Shown here one piece after another: positions 1 through 8,694 of a DNA stretch of 64,000 bases. The notes beneath the pieces were generated by a model. That model ran no database searches, had not been told where the DNA came from, and saw only the letters and a program-made list of their open reading frames with translations. Made by a program: the position numbers and the translations under genes. Origin of the DNA: Pseudomonas sp. MM213 (GTDB lineage Bacteria; Pseudomonadota; Gammaproteobacteria; Pseudomonadales; Pseudomonadaceae); the NCBI RefSeq assembly GCF_020423045.1, contig NZ_CP081943.1, positions 4,340,001-4,404,000 of the forward strand, written 5' to 3'. Position 1 is the stretch's first letter; each line of letters opens with the position of its first letter.

Positions 1-34
1 AATTGCTGGCCGCAAAGCCATACAGTTTGAGCAT
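1..34 (-). CDS. Glutathione S-transferase, N-terminal fragment cut by the window edge
   Basis: Only the first eleven codons are inside the window, read leftwards from an ATG at 34. They give MLKLYGFAASN, which matches the start of the next gene (MLKLYGFSVSN). This points to a second, tandem glutathione S-transferase of the same family. MLKLYGF is the first beta strand of the thioredoxin-like N-terminal domain. A GGAGA-type ribosome site lies just upstream on the minus strand. The body of the gene is not visible, so the family call rests on similarity to its neighbour. Confidence 0.6.
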   Translation of the reverse strand, partial: MLKLYGFAASN

Positions 35-231
35 CGTCGGGTCTCCTTGACCGTGGAAGTTTCCTGATCGGAAGCGATCGATGCTCAAAGTAACCAATAC
101 CCGGGGTCGTGGAAGAACCCGGTTATTACCGCGTAAAACGCAAATGCCTGAACGGCCCGTCGGACAAGGGCGACGGCCATATGGGACAAAAGATTGCGAA
201 TCTTCTGACACACACAATGACCGCCACTTCT

Positions 232-891
232 TTATTTCTTGGACGCCACCATCGCCAGGAACGCGGGCATCGCCGCATCCTTGTCCGCCGCAACCCGCTG
301 CACGTTCGGGTTCTGCTCCAGGCGCTCGAGCAATGCCTTGGCCGCTGGCATGTCTGCCAACAGGTCAACACCAAACAGCTTGTGGCCCACCGCACAGGCC
401 AGCGGCACGCTGTACAGGAAGTACAAATCCGCAATGCTCAGGCTGTCGCCTGCAACATAAGGGGCAAACTTGCCGTGCCGTTCAAGCGAGGCAAAACCCA
501 GCAGCAATTCGGTTTTGGTCTTGTCCTTGATGGCGTCGGGTAAAGGCGAGCCGAAAAATGCTTCGCCATAACAGGCACGAGCCGGCAGCTCGATGTACAG
601 CTCGATTTCCTTGGCCAGCGCCAGGACCTGAGCGCGCTCGAAGGGATCGCTCGGCAGCAGCGGCGTGCCTTTCTGGCTCTGCTCGATGTACTCGAGAATC
701 ACCGAGGTTTCGTTGACAAACCCTTGCTCGACGCGCAGCACCGGCACCTTGCCACGCGGGCTGATGGCCAGCGCCTCAGGGCTCTGCCCCGCATAAAACG
801 GCACTTCCTCGAACGGCAGTCCTTTCTCCAGCAGCGCCAGTTTCACCATGTTGTAGTAGTTACTGACGGAAAATCCATAAAGCTTGAGCAT
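232..891 (-). CDS. Glutathione S-transferase family protein
   Basis: This 219-residue protein has the usual length and two-domain layout of a cytosolic glutathione S-transferase. The thioredoxin-fold N-domain (about 1-75) carries GKVPVL with the cis-proline and NETSVILEYIE, the glutathione-binding ES/TS element. The alpha-helical C-domain contains SIADLYFLY, the conserved N-capping/hydrophobic-staple segment. It probably conjugates or reduces small electrophiles, but the substrate cannot be read from sequence. I chose the ATG at 891; a GTG one codon earlier is possible. It is transcribed in the same direction as the truncated homologue at the window edge, so the two look like a recent tandem duplication. 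Confidence 0.9.
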   Translation of the reverse strand: MLKLYGFSVSNYYNMVKLALLEKGLPFEEVPFYAGQSPEALAISPRGKVPVLRVEQGFVNETSVILEYIEQSQKGTPLLPSDPFERAQVLALAKEIELYIELPARACYGEAFFGSPLPDAIKDKTKTELLLGFASLERHGKFAPYVAGDSLSIADLYFLYSVPLACAVGHKLFGVDLLADMPAAKALLERLEQNPNVQRVAADKDAAMPAFLAMVASKK

Positions 892-1015
892 CACGAAGCC
901 TCCAGGCCGTGCGGGGTTGGCAGTGCCTGTTTATAGAACGCCCGGGGGTTTCTCGCCAGCAGCATCACAGCGCTGAATGCAGGTAAACTGCCCGCCTTAC
1001 CTTGAGGAGCCTGCC

Positions 1016-1300
1016 ATGAGCGAGCCAACCGACATCGATAGCGACGAAGAAGAATTCACCGAAAACACCCTGATCGAAGCGATCGAAAACCAGATCGAGA
1101 GCGACAACCCGCCAGCCGCCAAGGCGACCTTCAACAAGTTGACCCTAGTGGGTTACGAGCGTGAGGAAATCCTCAACCTGATGGCTCACGTTTTAGCGGT
1201 AGAAATCGACGCGATCCTCGAAGAAGACCGCGCGTTCAACACCGAATGGTACGAAGCGGCACTGCGTGCCTTGCCGGAATTGCCGCCGGAAAAGAAGTAA
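1016..1300 (+). CDS. Conserved hypothetical protein (acidic, 94 aa)
   Basis: I do not recognise a named function. The protein begins MSEPTDIDSDEEEF and is strongly acidic at the N-terminus, then forms what look like three amphipathic helices. It ends with a proline/glutamate tail. The start at 1016 is preferred over an upstream ATG at 977 because it follows TGAGGAGCC at ribosome-binding distance. It sits alone between the divergent GST gene and a REP pair that probably ends the transcript. There are no membrane segments or metal motifs. It is likely a small cytosolic protein conserved in Pseudomonas. Confidence 0.7.
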   Translation: MSEPTDIDSDEEEFTENTLIEAIENQIESDNPPAAKATFNKLTLVGYEREEILNLMAHVLAVEIDAILEEDRAFNTEWYEAALRALPELPPEKK

Positions 1301-1312
1301 TCCCCCGCTTAG

Positions 1313-1404
1313 TGTAGGAGCGAGGCTTGCCCGCGAAAGCTCCACCGCGGTCCCTCTGAAACACCGCGTTACCGTTCTTCGCGGGCGAGCCTCGCTCCTA
1401 CAAA
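1313..1404. repeat. Inverted REP pair (REPIN)
   Basis: Two copies of the Pseudomonas REP core GTAGGAGCGAGGCTTGCCCG face each other, one from 1314 and one ending about 1404, with a short spacer. The transcript would fold into a long hairpin. Such elements are dispersed hundreds of times in fluorescent pseudomonads and are mobilised by a RAYT transposase encoded elsewhere. Here it lies downstream of the gene at 1016 and may protect or end its mRNA. Confidence 0.9.
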
Positions 1405-1570
1405 CAATCCCCAGGCCTTTCCCCCAGACCCTGACTACACTGGTACGCACCCCGCTGCCGGGGAATGCTTCCCGAAGAGAAAAAACCCTGTCGCGAGCAC
1501 TGGACATGCCGCGCGAGTGGGATCACCTTAGGGGCGCTGTCGTCCAATTCCTAGAAAGTCTGGAGTCCTT

Positions 1571-1816
1571 ATGTCGCTTACCCCTGAGTTGGTTGCCGAA
1601 CTGGAAATCCTCGCACTCTTCAACCTGGACAGTTCCCAGGAAGGTTTGAAAATTCATCAGACCGCTGCCCCGAAAGCCATAGCTGCCGCTCAACGCCTGT
1701 TCGAAAAAGAACTGATCGACCAACCCGATGGCGGTTATCTGACCAGCCTGGGTCGTGATGCCGCGCAAAGTGTGCAAACCGTTCTCACCATTCTGAGCGT
1801 CCAGGAAACAGCCTGA
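1571..1816 (+). CDS. TIGR02647-type small conserved protein (81 aa)
   Basis: The 81-residue product starts MSLTPELVAELEILALFNLD and has the length and sequence of the small gammaproteobacterial family annotated as TIGR02647, whose role is unknown. The centre (KAIAAAQRLFEKELIDQPDGGYLT) reads like a winged-helix or helix-turn-helix unit: helices followed by a two-strand wing ending YLTSLG. That suggests DNA or protein binding, which is inference only. A weak ribosome site precedes the ATG. It is read in the same direction as cyaA but is 190 bp away, so co-transcription is uncertain. Confidence 0.75.
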   Translation: MSLTPELVAELEILALFNLDSSQEGLKIHQTAAPKAIAAAQRLFEKELIDQPDGGYLTSLGRDAAQSVQTVLTILSVQETA

Positions 1817-2009
1817 CCCACCGTATCGCCCACGGAAACCCCCGCTACGGGATTTCCGCGGGCACTCTTCGATACGAACTGTCGCCCAACGATAGAAATC
1901 TGACGCCAAAAAAACAAAATCAGCCTGAATATCCCGGGGCCGAGGCGCTAAACTGCCCCTCATCCTGAGATCCTCCACGTCCGAGCCCTGCGAGCCGGTT
2001 TGAGCTGAC

Positions 2010-4853
2010 ATGACCCGCACCCATGAAATCCGCCCCGATCTGGACGAGGGAATCGACCGCAAGGTTCTCGGTCAGTTGCGCGCACGTTTTCTAAAGCTCA
2101 ACGAGGGCCGCATGGCGCGGGCCATGGAAGGGCTGTCGACCCGTCAGCAAGGGGTGTTGACCCTGCTGCCGCTGTTTTTCCACGTCAATCATCCGCTGTT
2201 GCCGGGTTACGTTTCCGGAAGCACCCCCGCCGGGCTGTCGAACTTCGAGCCTGACGCCAACGCCCTGGCCGAAGCCCAGCGCCTGACCCGCTCGTTTTCA
2301 TACAAGCCGCGCCACGGCAGCAATCCACCGCGACCGATTCACGGTCTGTTCCTGATGGGCAGCCTCGGCACCCTGGCGCAGGCCGATCAAAGCGACATGG
2401 ACGTATGGGTCTGTCACGCACCGGACTTGAGCGAAAGCGAACTCAACGAGCTGCGTAAAAAGTGCCAGTTGCTCGAAACCTGGGCCGCAAGCCAGGGCGC
2501 CGAGGCGCATTTTTTCCTGATCGACCCGGCCCGCTTCGTGCTCGGCGAGCGGGACAATCAACTGAGTTCGGAAGACTGCGGCACCACCCAGCATTACCTG
2601 CTGCTGGACGAGTTCTACCGCACAGCAATCTGGCTAGCCGGCCGCACGCCCATCTGGTGGCTGGTGCCGGTGTACGAAGAGGCCGCGTACGACCGCTACA
2701 CCCACACGCTGCTGTCCAAACGCTTTATCCGTGCCGACGAAACCCTGGACCTCGGGCATCTGGCGTACATCCCGCCCGGCGAATTCATTGGTGCCGGGCT
2801 CTGGCAGTTGTTCAAAGGGATCGAGTCACCCTACAAGTCGGTGCTCAAGCTGTTGCTGACCGAGGTCTACGCCAGCGAACACCCCAGGGTTCAATGCCTG
2901 AGTCTGCGTTTCAAGCAAGCGGTGTTCGCCAACCAGCTTGATCTCGATGAGCTGGACCCGTACGTCGTGGTTTACCGGCGAATCGAGGAATACCTCACCG
3001 CCCGTGGCGAATCGGAGCGCCTGGAGCTGGTGCGGCGCGCGCTGTACCTGAAGGTCAATCGTAAACTCACTGGCAGCAGCCGTACCCAGAGCTGGCAGCG
3101 CTCGTTGCTTGAACGCCTGGCCCACGAATGGCATTGGGACCAGCGTCAACTGGCGCTGCTTGATAGCCGTAGCCAATGGAAAGTCCGTCAGGTCAGTTCC
3201 GAGCGCCGGGCGTTGGTCAACGAACTGAATTACAGCTACCGCTTCCTGACCGAGTTCGCCCGCAGCGAACAGACCGTCAGCCTGATCAACAAGCGCGACC
3301 TCAACGTACTGGGCCGACGTCTGTACGCAGCGTTCGAGCGCAAGGCCGACAAAGTCGAGTTCATCAACCCGGGCATCGCCCCGGACCTGGCCGAAGACAC
3401 CCTGACGCTGGTGCATGCGCCAGACAAGAAAGAGTCGGGGCAAACCCAGTGGGGCTTGTACAACGGCAGCCTGACCGCCCTCGAGTGGGAGCATTTCGCA
3501 CCGATCAAGCGCAGCCGCCAATTGCTGGAACTGCTGACCTGGTGCCATCGCAACGGCGTGATCGATAGCAGCACGCGCCTGGCGCTGCATCCCGGCGACA
3601 GTGACCTGAGCGAATTCGAACTGTTCAACCTGCTCGGCAGCCTGCAACAGAGCATCGCCCTGCCCCTGCCCACGGTCGCCGAAGAACCGCTGCTGCGCGC
3701 CAGCGTGCCGAGCGAAGTGCTGATTCTGGTGAACGTCGGCGTCGATCCGCTCAAGCATCACCGCGACCTGAACATTCTGATGACCACCGAGCGCACTGAC
3801 TCGCTGAGTTACGCCGGGGTCCGCGAGAACCTGGTGTTGACCCTGGATCAGGTCACGCTCAACAGCTGGAACGAGGTCTCGGTCAATCGCTTCGACGGCC
3901 CTCACGCCCTGCTCGACTGCCTGCGCGATTACCTCAACAACCTGCCGAACGGCCCACAACAACCCAAGTTGCGGGTGCGTTGCTTCTGCCACAACCGCGC
4001 GCAGTTCATTGCGCAACGGGTCGAGGAAGTGATCGACACCGCGCAGAACCTGCTGCTGAGCAAACTCAATCATCGCTACCTGATTCAGGTCCAGCAGCAT
4101 TATCACGTGCTGGAATTGGTGCCGGGGCAGGTCAATCACGTCGCCCTCGCCACCCTGCCGGCGCTGTTCGACTACCTCGGCGAAGAGCTGGCGAGCTACA
4201 GCCCGCTGCACCTGGACCCAATGGCGCTTGAGGATCAGGACCTGGCACTGATTCTGCCCATGGGTCAGCCCGAGTGCATTCAGGTGTTCTACCGGACTCA
4301 CGATGACCAGGCCGATCTGTACGTGCTGGATGAGTTCAATGCCTTGTGGCAACAGCGTTTGCCCTATCACGACGAACAAAGCCTGCTGGTGCCGTTGCAA
4401 CGCTTCCTGCAATCGATCCAATACCGGCGCGATGCCTTGCTGCCGATGGACGCCGCCCAGCCACTGAGCCTCGACACGCTGTATTACCAACTGCTGCCGT
4501 CGGGTCCCGGACGAGCTCGGCGGGTCGAAGCCCGACTCGCGCCGCAAACTCCGGTCAACAAGCCGTTCTATGATGTGCAGGCGATCGTCGGCAAAGCCGC
4601 ACCGGGCAAGGTGCAAGTCACGTTGTATTGCAATCAGCGGGAATTTTCAGAGCTGGAGCATGGCGACCAACTGTTCAGTGTGGTCGCCCGGGAAATCGTC
4701 GAGCAGCGCCGTGAAACCGATCGCTATCGCTGCTACATCACCGACCTGGACCTGTCGGGCCTGCTCGGTGATGGTCAGAGCTCAAGCAATTTGTACCTGC
4801 GCTACAAGGCCGATCTGGAGCGCGCATTGAATGACGCGCTCGAGCTGGTCTGA
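2010..4853 (+). CDS. cyaA: Class I adenylate cyclase
   Basis: The 947-residue protein converts ATP to cyclic AMP and pyrophosphate in the cytoplasm. Length and layout match the class I enterobacterial/Pseudomonas CyaA family. The N-terminal catalytic domain has a nucleotidyltransferase-like core, with GSLGTLAQADQSDMDVWVC at about residues 116-134 supplying the glycine-serine and the D-x-D metal ligands. A long C-terminal half, regulatory in the enteric enzymes, follows. The ATG at 2010 opens MTRTHEIRPDLDEG. It converges on rnk, only six bases apart. A long reading frame on the opposite strand is a GC-bias shadow. In Pseudomonas, cAMP from this enzyme acts through Vfr/Crp-type regulators. Confidence 0.95.
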   Translation: MTRTHEIRPDLDEGIDRKVLGQLRARFLKLNEGRMARAMEGLSTRQQGVLTLLPLFFHVNHPLLPGYVSGSTPAGLSNFEPDANALAEAQRLTRSFSYKPRHGSNPPRPIHGLFLMGSLGTLAQADQSDMDVWVCHAPDLSESELNELRKKCQLLETWAASQGAEAHFFLIDPARFVLGERDNQLSSEDCGTTQHYLLLDEFYRTAIWLAGRTPIWWLVPVYEEAAYDRYTHTLLSKRFIRADETLDLGHLAYIPPGEFIGAGLWQLFKGIESPYKSVLKLLLTEVYASEHPRVQCLSLRFKQAVFANQLDLDELDPYVVVYRRIEEYLTARGESERLELVRRALYLKVNRKLTGSSRTQSWQRSLLERLAHEWHWDQRQLALLDSRSQWKVRQVSSERRALVNELNYSYRFLTEFARSEQTVSLINKRDLNVLGRRLYAAFERKADKVEFINPGIAPDLAEDTLTLVHAPDKKESGQTQWGLYNGSLTALEWEHFAPIKRSRQLLELLTWCHRNGVIDSSTRLALHPGDSDLSEFELFNLLGSLQQSIALPLPTVAEEPLLRASVPSEVLILVNVGVDPLKHHRDLNILMTTERTDSLSYAGVRENLVLTLDQVTLNSWNEVSVNRFDGPHALLDCLRDYLNNLPNGPQQPKLRVRCFCHNRAQFIAQRVEEVIDTAQNLLLSKLNHRYLIQVQQHYHVLELVPGQVNHVALATLPALFDYLGEELASYSPLHLDPMALEDQDLALILPMGQPECIQVFYRTHDDQADLYVLDEFNALWQQRLPYHDEQSLLVPLQRFLQSIQYRRDALLPMDAAQPLSLDTLYYQLLPSGPGRARRVEARLAPQTPVNKPFYDVQAIVGKAAPGKVQVTLYCNQREFSELEHGDQLFSVVAREIVEQRRETDRYRCYITDLDLSGLLGDGQSSSNLYLRYKADLERALNDALELV

Positions 4854-4859
4854 GGCAAG

Positions 4860-5270
4860 TTATTCCGGGAAGGGGCCGCCATTGGCTGGCTGCGATTCGA
4901 CTTCAAGCAGGGTCAGCTTGAGGGTTTTGCCGCCCGGAGCGGGCCAATCGATGTGCTGGCCAACCTTCAGGCCCAGCAGTGCGCTACCGACAGGCGCCAG
5001 AATGGAGATTTTGCCTTCGTCCGCGTTGGCATCCTTGGGGTACACCAACGTCAGGTGATAGTCCTTGCCGCTGCTTTCTTCGCGGCAATGCACTCTGGAA
5101 TTCATAGTCACGACATCGGCGGGCACTTCATCGTGACCGACCACGGTATCGGCGCGATCCAGTTCGGTTTGCAGCGCGATAACGCCCGGCAGCGTGTCGT
5201 CCAGGCTGTCGATCAGGCGTTCCAGACGTTGAACGTCCAGACGAGTAAGGGTGATGGAAGGTGCGGTCAT
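4860..5270 (-). CDS. rnk: Regulator of nucleoside diphosphate kinase
   Basis: The 136-residue product starts at the ATG at 5270 (MTAPSITLTRLDVQRLERL). It has the Rnk layout: an N-terminal coiled-coil helical hairpin (about 8-45, LDVQRLERLIDSLDD), then a GreA/GreB-type FKBP-like C-domain with VTMNSRV, ISILAPVGSALLGLKVG and the IDWPAPGG turn. Rnk is a Gre-factor homologue that binds RNA polymerase. In P. aeruginosa it influences nucleoside diphosphate kinase and alginate production. A reading frame extends upstream to 5714, but that part runs through a REP element and a terminator, so it is not coding. Confidence 0.93.
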   Translation of the reverse strand: MTAPSITLTRLDVQRLERLIDSLDDTLPGVIALQTELDRADTVVGHDEVPADVVTMNSRVHCREESSGKDYHLTLVYPKDANADEGKISILAPVGSALLGLKVGQHIDWPAPGGKTLKLTLLEVESQPANGGPFPE

Positions 5271-5307
5271 GATAGAGGCAGACTCCTTTCTTCTGCACAG
5301 AAAAAGC

Positions 5308-5336
5308 AAAACCCCGCCAGAAAAAGGCGGGGTTTT
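5308..5336. terminator. Bidirectional rho-independent terminator upstream of rnk
   Basis: An AAAACCCCGCC arm (5308-5318) pairs with GGCGGGGTTTT (5326-5336) across a short A-rich loop. Read on either strand it gives a GC-rich 7-bp stem followed by a T-run. On the minus strand it would stop transcripts coming from cyaY and the DUF1289 gene before rnk, so rnk should have its own promoter within 5271-5307. Confidence 0.8.
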
Positions 5337-5437
5337 CACGAGCCTCGATGGGTTGAGGCGTTTCTGGACACTATCACAGCTCAAAAAATATACAAGCAGG
5401 GCGCGATGGACCCTGTTTTTCGGTAGCGCCGATGAAA

Positions 5438-5533
5438 CCTGTAGGAGCAGAGCTTGCTCGCGAAGGCGGCGTGTCAGCCAACATGGGTATCGACTGATGC
5501 GTCGCCTTCGCGAGCAAGCTCTGCTCCTACAGG
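5438..5533. repeat. Inverted REP pair
   Basis: A GTAGGAGCAGAGCTTGCTCG arm starts at 5441 and its near-perfect reverse complement ends at 5533. The arms are over 25 bp long with a central spacer of about 40 bp. It lies directly after the DUF1289 gene and before the rnk terminator, filling most of that gap. Confidence 0.9.
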
Positions 5534-5541
5534 TCTGTGCA

Positions 5542-5760
5542 TCAAGCCAAGGGTTTGCGTTGTATAGCCTGCGCGCAGATGACCCGCCGGCGCTCATCAT
5601 CGGCCGAGCGCCATTCGCGGATGTCTTCGACATGGCGAAAACACCCCAGGCAGACCTTCTGCTCATCCAGCCGACACACACCGCTGCACGGCGAAGGCAC
5701 CGCCGGGCTGACATTGCTGTAAAGCGGCTTGGGCGGTCGAACAGGGGCCGGCTGGGTCAC
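5542..5760 (-). CDS. DUF1289 family protein
   Basis: This 72-residue protein carries the DUF1289 signature PSPCSGVCRLDEQKVCLGC, a four-cysteine set that looks like a small metal-binding knuckle. CFRHVEDIREW follows, then a basic tail. The start is a GTG at 5760, four bases after the cyaY stop codon. The frame can be extended upstream only through cyaY, so the short form is preferred. The tight spacing implies co-transcription with cyaY. Function is unknown; pairing with frataxin fits a role near iron or Fe-S metabolism, which is inference. Confidence 0.85.
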   Translation of the reverse strand: MTQPAPVRPPKPLYSNVSPAVPSPCSGVCRLDEQKVCLGCFRHVEDIREWRSADDERRRVICAQAIQRKPLA

Positions 5761-5764
5761 GATC

Positions 5765-6097
5765 TCACAGACCTTCGAAATCGAATTCAGCGCCGGCCTG
5801 TTGCTGGACGATGCGCTCAAGCATCTCGCCGAGCTGCTCTTCGCTCTTGTCGCACATCCAGCGCTCACTCTCTTCGTCGTAGTCGAAGTGGAAGCCACCC
5901 GACACCGCCGCCAGCCACAGCTGACGCAGGGGTTCCTGACGGCTGAAGATCAACTGAGTGCCGTTTTCGAACTTGACGGTGAGCACACCGGCCGAGCTCT
6001 CCAGATCGATATCCAGGTCGCTGTCGTCAAAGATGTCCTCCAGGGTTTGCTGGGTGGCATCGACCAGATCGTGGAAACGCGCTTCGGACAAACTCAT
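5765..6097 (-). CDS. cyaY: Frataxin-like iron-binding protein CyaY
   Basis: The 110-residue protein has full frataxin length. It starts with MSLSEARFHDLVDATQQTLEDIFDD, the acidic first helix that binds iron. The beta-sheet core follows with GVLTVKFENGTQLIFSRQEP, QLWLAAVSGG and HFDYDE. CyaY binds IscS and modulates iron delivery during Fe-S cluster assembly. It is divergent from lptM-lysA and heads a two-gene transcript with the DUF1289 gene. The cyaY/lptM/lysA arrangement is standard in Pseudomonas. Confidence 0.95.
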   Translation of the reverse strand: MSLSEARFHDLVDATQQTLEDIFDDSDLDIDLESSAGVLTVKFENGTQLIFSRQEPLRQLWLAAVSGGFHFDYDEESERWMCDKSEEQLGEMLERIVQQQAGAEFDFEGL

Positions 6098-6199
6098 TAC
6101 GGCAACCTCAAAAAGTGTCTGATCAGGCTCAAGCGCCGCAAGATACGGGCGAGCCCCGGTGATTGCAAAGGATAACGACCAAGGGCCGGTTTAGGTACA

Positions 6200-6293
6200 C
6201 CTGTGGGAGCGAGCCTGCTCGCGAAGAGGCCGGCACATTCAACATCATCGTCACCTGACACACCGCCATCGCGAGCAGGCTCGCTCCCACAGG
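6200..6293. repeat. Inverted REP pair in the cyaY-lptM gap
   Basis: CCTGTGGGAGCGAGCCTGCTCGCGA starting at 6200 is mirrored by its reverse complement ending at 6293. This is the GAGCCTGCTCGCGA subtype, different from the GAGGCTTGCCCGCGAA subtype at 1313 and 11039. It fills the middle of the 317-bp gap between cyaY and lptM. The remaining 120 bp before lptM should hold the lptM-lysA promoter. Confidence 0.9.
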
Positions 6294-6414
6294 GATTGCA
6301 CCTTGCTAGCCGGCTTCATGCGAAGCCCCGCCGGACGGGACCCTGGTCGCATAGGCAAGCTGCCGGGTGGCCGGTATACTCCGGCGCAATTAACGCATTT
6401 TCAAGGATTTCGCC

Positions 6415-6589
6415 ATGAAGCGCCTGATCTCTTCCTTTGCTGCGCTCGTCGCGGTCGCTTGTTTATTGTCGGCCTGTGGTCAAAAAAGGCCCGCTGTACC
6501 TGCCTGACGACTCCCAGGACCCTGCCGAGCAGGCCCAGTCCTCGCAAAAGCAGCCGTCGAAAGCACACAAGCACGACGTCTACCAATAA
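6415..6589 (+). pseudogene. lptM: LptM/LppL lipoprotein gene with a +1 frameshift in an A-run
   Basis: The frame opens with MKRLISSFAALVAVACLLSACG, a lipoprotein signal peptide with lipobox LSAC, as in the small LptM/LppL lipoproteins always found before lysA. LptM assists assembly of the LptDE lipopolysaccharide translocon. After CGQK the frame as given reads RPAVPA and stops. Removing one A from the six-A run at 6482-6487 restores GPLYLPDDSQDPAEQ and on to VYQ with stop at 6589, ten bases before lysA. The gene is therefore out of frame by one base. A real mutation, a read error, or RNA-polymerase slippage on the A-run could explain it. Confidence 0.85.
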
Positions 6590-6598
6590 GGGAACGCC

Positions 6599-7846
6599 AT
6601 GGACGCTTTTAACTACCGTGACGGCGAGCTGTTCGCGGAAGGGGTTGCCCTGTCCGCCATCGCCGAACGCTTTGGCACCCCGACTTACGTCTACTCCCGT
6701 GCCCACATCGAAGCCCAGTACCTGGCGTATGCCGATGCACTGGCCGGCATGCCGCACCTGGTCTGCTTCGCGGTCAAGGCCAACTCCAACCTGGGTGTGC
6801 TGAATGTCCTGGCGCGATTGGGCGCCGGTTTTGACATCGTCTCCCGTGGCGAGCTGGAACGCGTACTGGCCGCCGGCGGCAGCGCCGACAAGATCGTGTT
6901 CTCCGGTGTCGGCAAGACCCGTGACGACATGCGTCGCGCCCTGGAAGTCGGCGTGCACTGCTTCAACGTCGAGTCCACCGATGAGCTGGAACGCCTGCAA
7001 ATCGTCGCCGCCGAGCTGGGCGTTCGCGCACCGATCTCGCTGCGTGTGAACCCGGACGTCGATGCCGGCACGCACCCGTACATTTCCACCGGTCTCAAAG
7101 AGAACAAGTTCGGCATCGCCATTGCCGACGCCGAAGACGTGTACGTGCGTGCCGCGCAGCTGCCGAACCTGGAAGTGGTCGGCGTCGATTGCCACATCGG
7201 TTCGCAACTGACCACCCTGCCGCCGTTCATCGACGCCCTCGACCGCCTGCTGGGCCTGGTCGACCGCCTAGGCGATTGCGGCATCTACCTGCGCCACATC
7301 GATCTCGGTGGTGGCTTGGGCGTGCGTTATCGCGATGAAGAGCCGCCATTGGCTGCCGACTACATCAAAGCCGTGCGCGAGCGTCTCGACGGTCGTGACC
7401 TGGCGCTGGTGTTCGAGCCGGGCCGCTTCATTGTCGCCAACGCCGGCGTGCTGCTGACCCAGGTCGAATACCTCAAGCACACCGAACACAAAGACTTCGC
7501 CATCGTCGACGCGGCCATGAACGACCTGATCCGCCCGGCGCTGTACCAGGCCTGGATGGACGTCACCGCCGTGCGCCCTCGCGCCACCGCCGCTCGTGCC
7601 TACGACATCGTCGGGCCGATCTGCGAGACCGGCGACTTCCTGGCCAAGGATCGTCAGCTGGCCCTCGAAGAAGGCGACCTGTTGGCTGTGCATTCGGCCG
7701 GCGCCTACGGGTTTGTCATGAGTTCCAACTACAACACCCGCGGCCGTGCCGCCGAAGTGTTGGTGGACGGTGATCAGGCATTTGAAGTGCGTCGCCGTGA
7801 GACGGTAGCCGAGTTGTTTGCTGGCGAAAGCCTGCTGCCGGAGTAA
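6599..7846 (+). CDS. lysA: Diaminopimelate decarboxylase
   Basis: The 415-residue PLP enzyme catalyses the last step of lysine synthesis, meso-diaminopimelate to L-lysine plus CO2. The alanine-racemase-type barrel carries the PLP lysine at residue 60 in [14 protein letters not shown], the glycine loop [10 protein letters not shown] and EPGRF follow, with the C-terminal CETGDF cysteine motif and a [10 protein letters not shown] substrate segment. The ATG at 6599 has a GGGAA ribosome site just after the lptM stop. It leads the operon lysA-dapF-DUF484-xerC-HAD, with gaps of 4, 13 and 2 bases and a 4-base overlap. Confidence 0.97.
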   Translation: MDAFNYRDGELFAEGVALSAIAERFGTPTYVYSRAHIEAQYLAYADALAGMPHLVCFAVKANSNLGVLNVLARLGAGFDIVSRGELERVLAAGGSADKIVFSGVGKTRDDMRRALEVGVHCFNVESTDELERLQIVAAELGVRAPISLRVNPDVDAGTHPYISTGLKENKFGIAIADAEDVYVRAAQLPNLEVVGVDCHIGSQLTTLPPFIDALDRLLGLVDRLGDCGIYLRHIDLGGGLGVRYRDEEPPLAADYIKAVRERLDGRDLALVFEPGRFIVANAGVLLTQVEYLKHTEHKDFAIVDAAMNDLIRPALYQAWMDVTAVRPRATAARAYDIVGPICETGDFLAKDRQLALEEGDLLAVHSAGAYGFVMSSNYNTRGRAAEVLVDGDQAFEVRRRETVAELFAGESLLPE

Positions 7847-7850
7847 AACC

Positions 7851-8681
7851 ATGCTGCTGCGTTTTACCAAGATGCACGGCCTGGGCAATGACTTCATGGT
7901 CCTCGACCTGGTCAGCCAGCACGCGCACATCCTGCCCAAGCATGCCAAGCAATGGGGCGATCGGCACACCGGCATCGGTTTCGACCAGTTGCTGATCGTC
8001 GAAGCGCCGAGTAACCCGGACGTGGATTTCCGCTATCGGATCTTCAACTCCGACGGTTCCGAAGTGGAACAGTGCGGCAACGGTGCGCGCTGTTTCGCCC
8101 GCTTCGTACTCGACAAGCGCCTGACCGCAAAACGGCAGATTCGCGTCGAAACCAAAAGTGGCATTATCGAGCTGGATATCCGCAGTGACGGCCAGATCAG
8201 CGTCGACATGGGCGCACCGCGCCTGGTGCCGGCCGACATCCCGTTCGTTGCCGACACTCAGGCGTCGAGCTACTCGCTCGACGTCGACGGCACCACGGTG
8301 GAACTCGCCGCTGTGTCGATGGGCAATCCGCACGCCGTGCTGCGTGTCAGCGATATCAACAACGCACCGGTGCATGAACTGGGGCCGAAAATCGAACACC
8401 ACCCGCGCTTCCCGGCGCGGGTCAATGTCGGTTTTCTCCAGGTCATCGACCGGAACCGCGCACAGCTGCGCGTCTGGGAACGTGGCGCCGGGGAAACCCA
8501 GGCCTGCGGCACCGGCGCCTGCGCTGCTGCAGTGGCCGCGATCAGCCAGGGGTGGATGGATTCGCCGCTATTGATCGACCTGCCCGGCGGGCGTCTGTCC
8601 ATTGAATGGGCAGGCCCTGGCCAACCGGTGTTGATGACCGGCCCGGCAGTCCGTGTTTATGAAGGACAAGTACGTCTTTGA
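7851..8681 (+). CDS. dapF: Diaminopimelate epimerase
   Basis: The 276-residue enzyme interconverts LL- and meso-diaminopimelate for lysine and peptidoglycan synthesis. Both catalytic cysteines are visible in mirror-image contexts: EQCGNGARC (Cys75) and [12 protein letters not shown] (about Cys219). The start [15 protein letters not shown] is the family consensus, so ATG 7851 is used although the frame is open upstream into lysA. It sits four bases after lysA, and the two enzymes act consecutively. Confidence 0.97.
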   Translation: MLLRFTKMHGLGNDFMVLDLVSQHAHILPKHAKQWGDRHTGIGFDQLLIVEAPSNPDVDFRYRIFNSDGSEVEQCGNGARCFARFVLDKRLTAKRQIRVETKSGIIELDIRSDGQISVDMGAPRLVPADIPFVADTQASSYSLDVDGTTVELAAVSMGNPHAVLRVSDINNAPVHELGPKIEHHPRFPARVNVGFLQVIDRNRAQLRVWERGAGETQACGTGACAAAVAAISQGWMDSPLLIDLPGGRLSIEWAGPGQPVLMTGPAVRVYEGQVRL

Positions 8682-8694
8682 GTGAGTCAAACCC

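Noticed and set aside
1313..1404. CRISPR repeats or intrinsic terminators at the REP pairs
   Set aside because: The repeats are inverted pairs, not regularly spaced direct repeats, and lack T-runs.
2826..4616. 596-residue open frame opposite cyaA
   Set aside because: It lies wholly antisense to a well-supported gene, has low-complexity glutamine/valine/histidine composition and no ribosome site. It is a GC-bias shadow.
5271..5714. N-terminal extension of rnk
   Set aside because: The extra codons run through a terminator and a REP pair and have no family similarity; ATG 5270 matches known Rnk starts.
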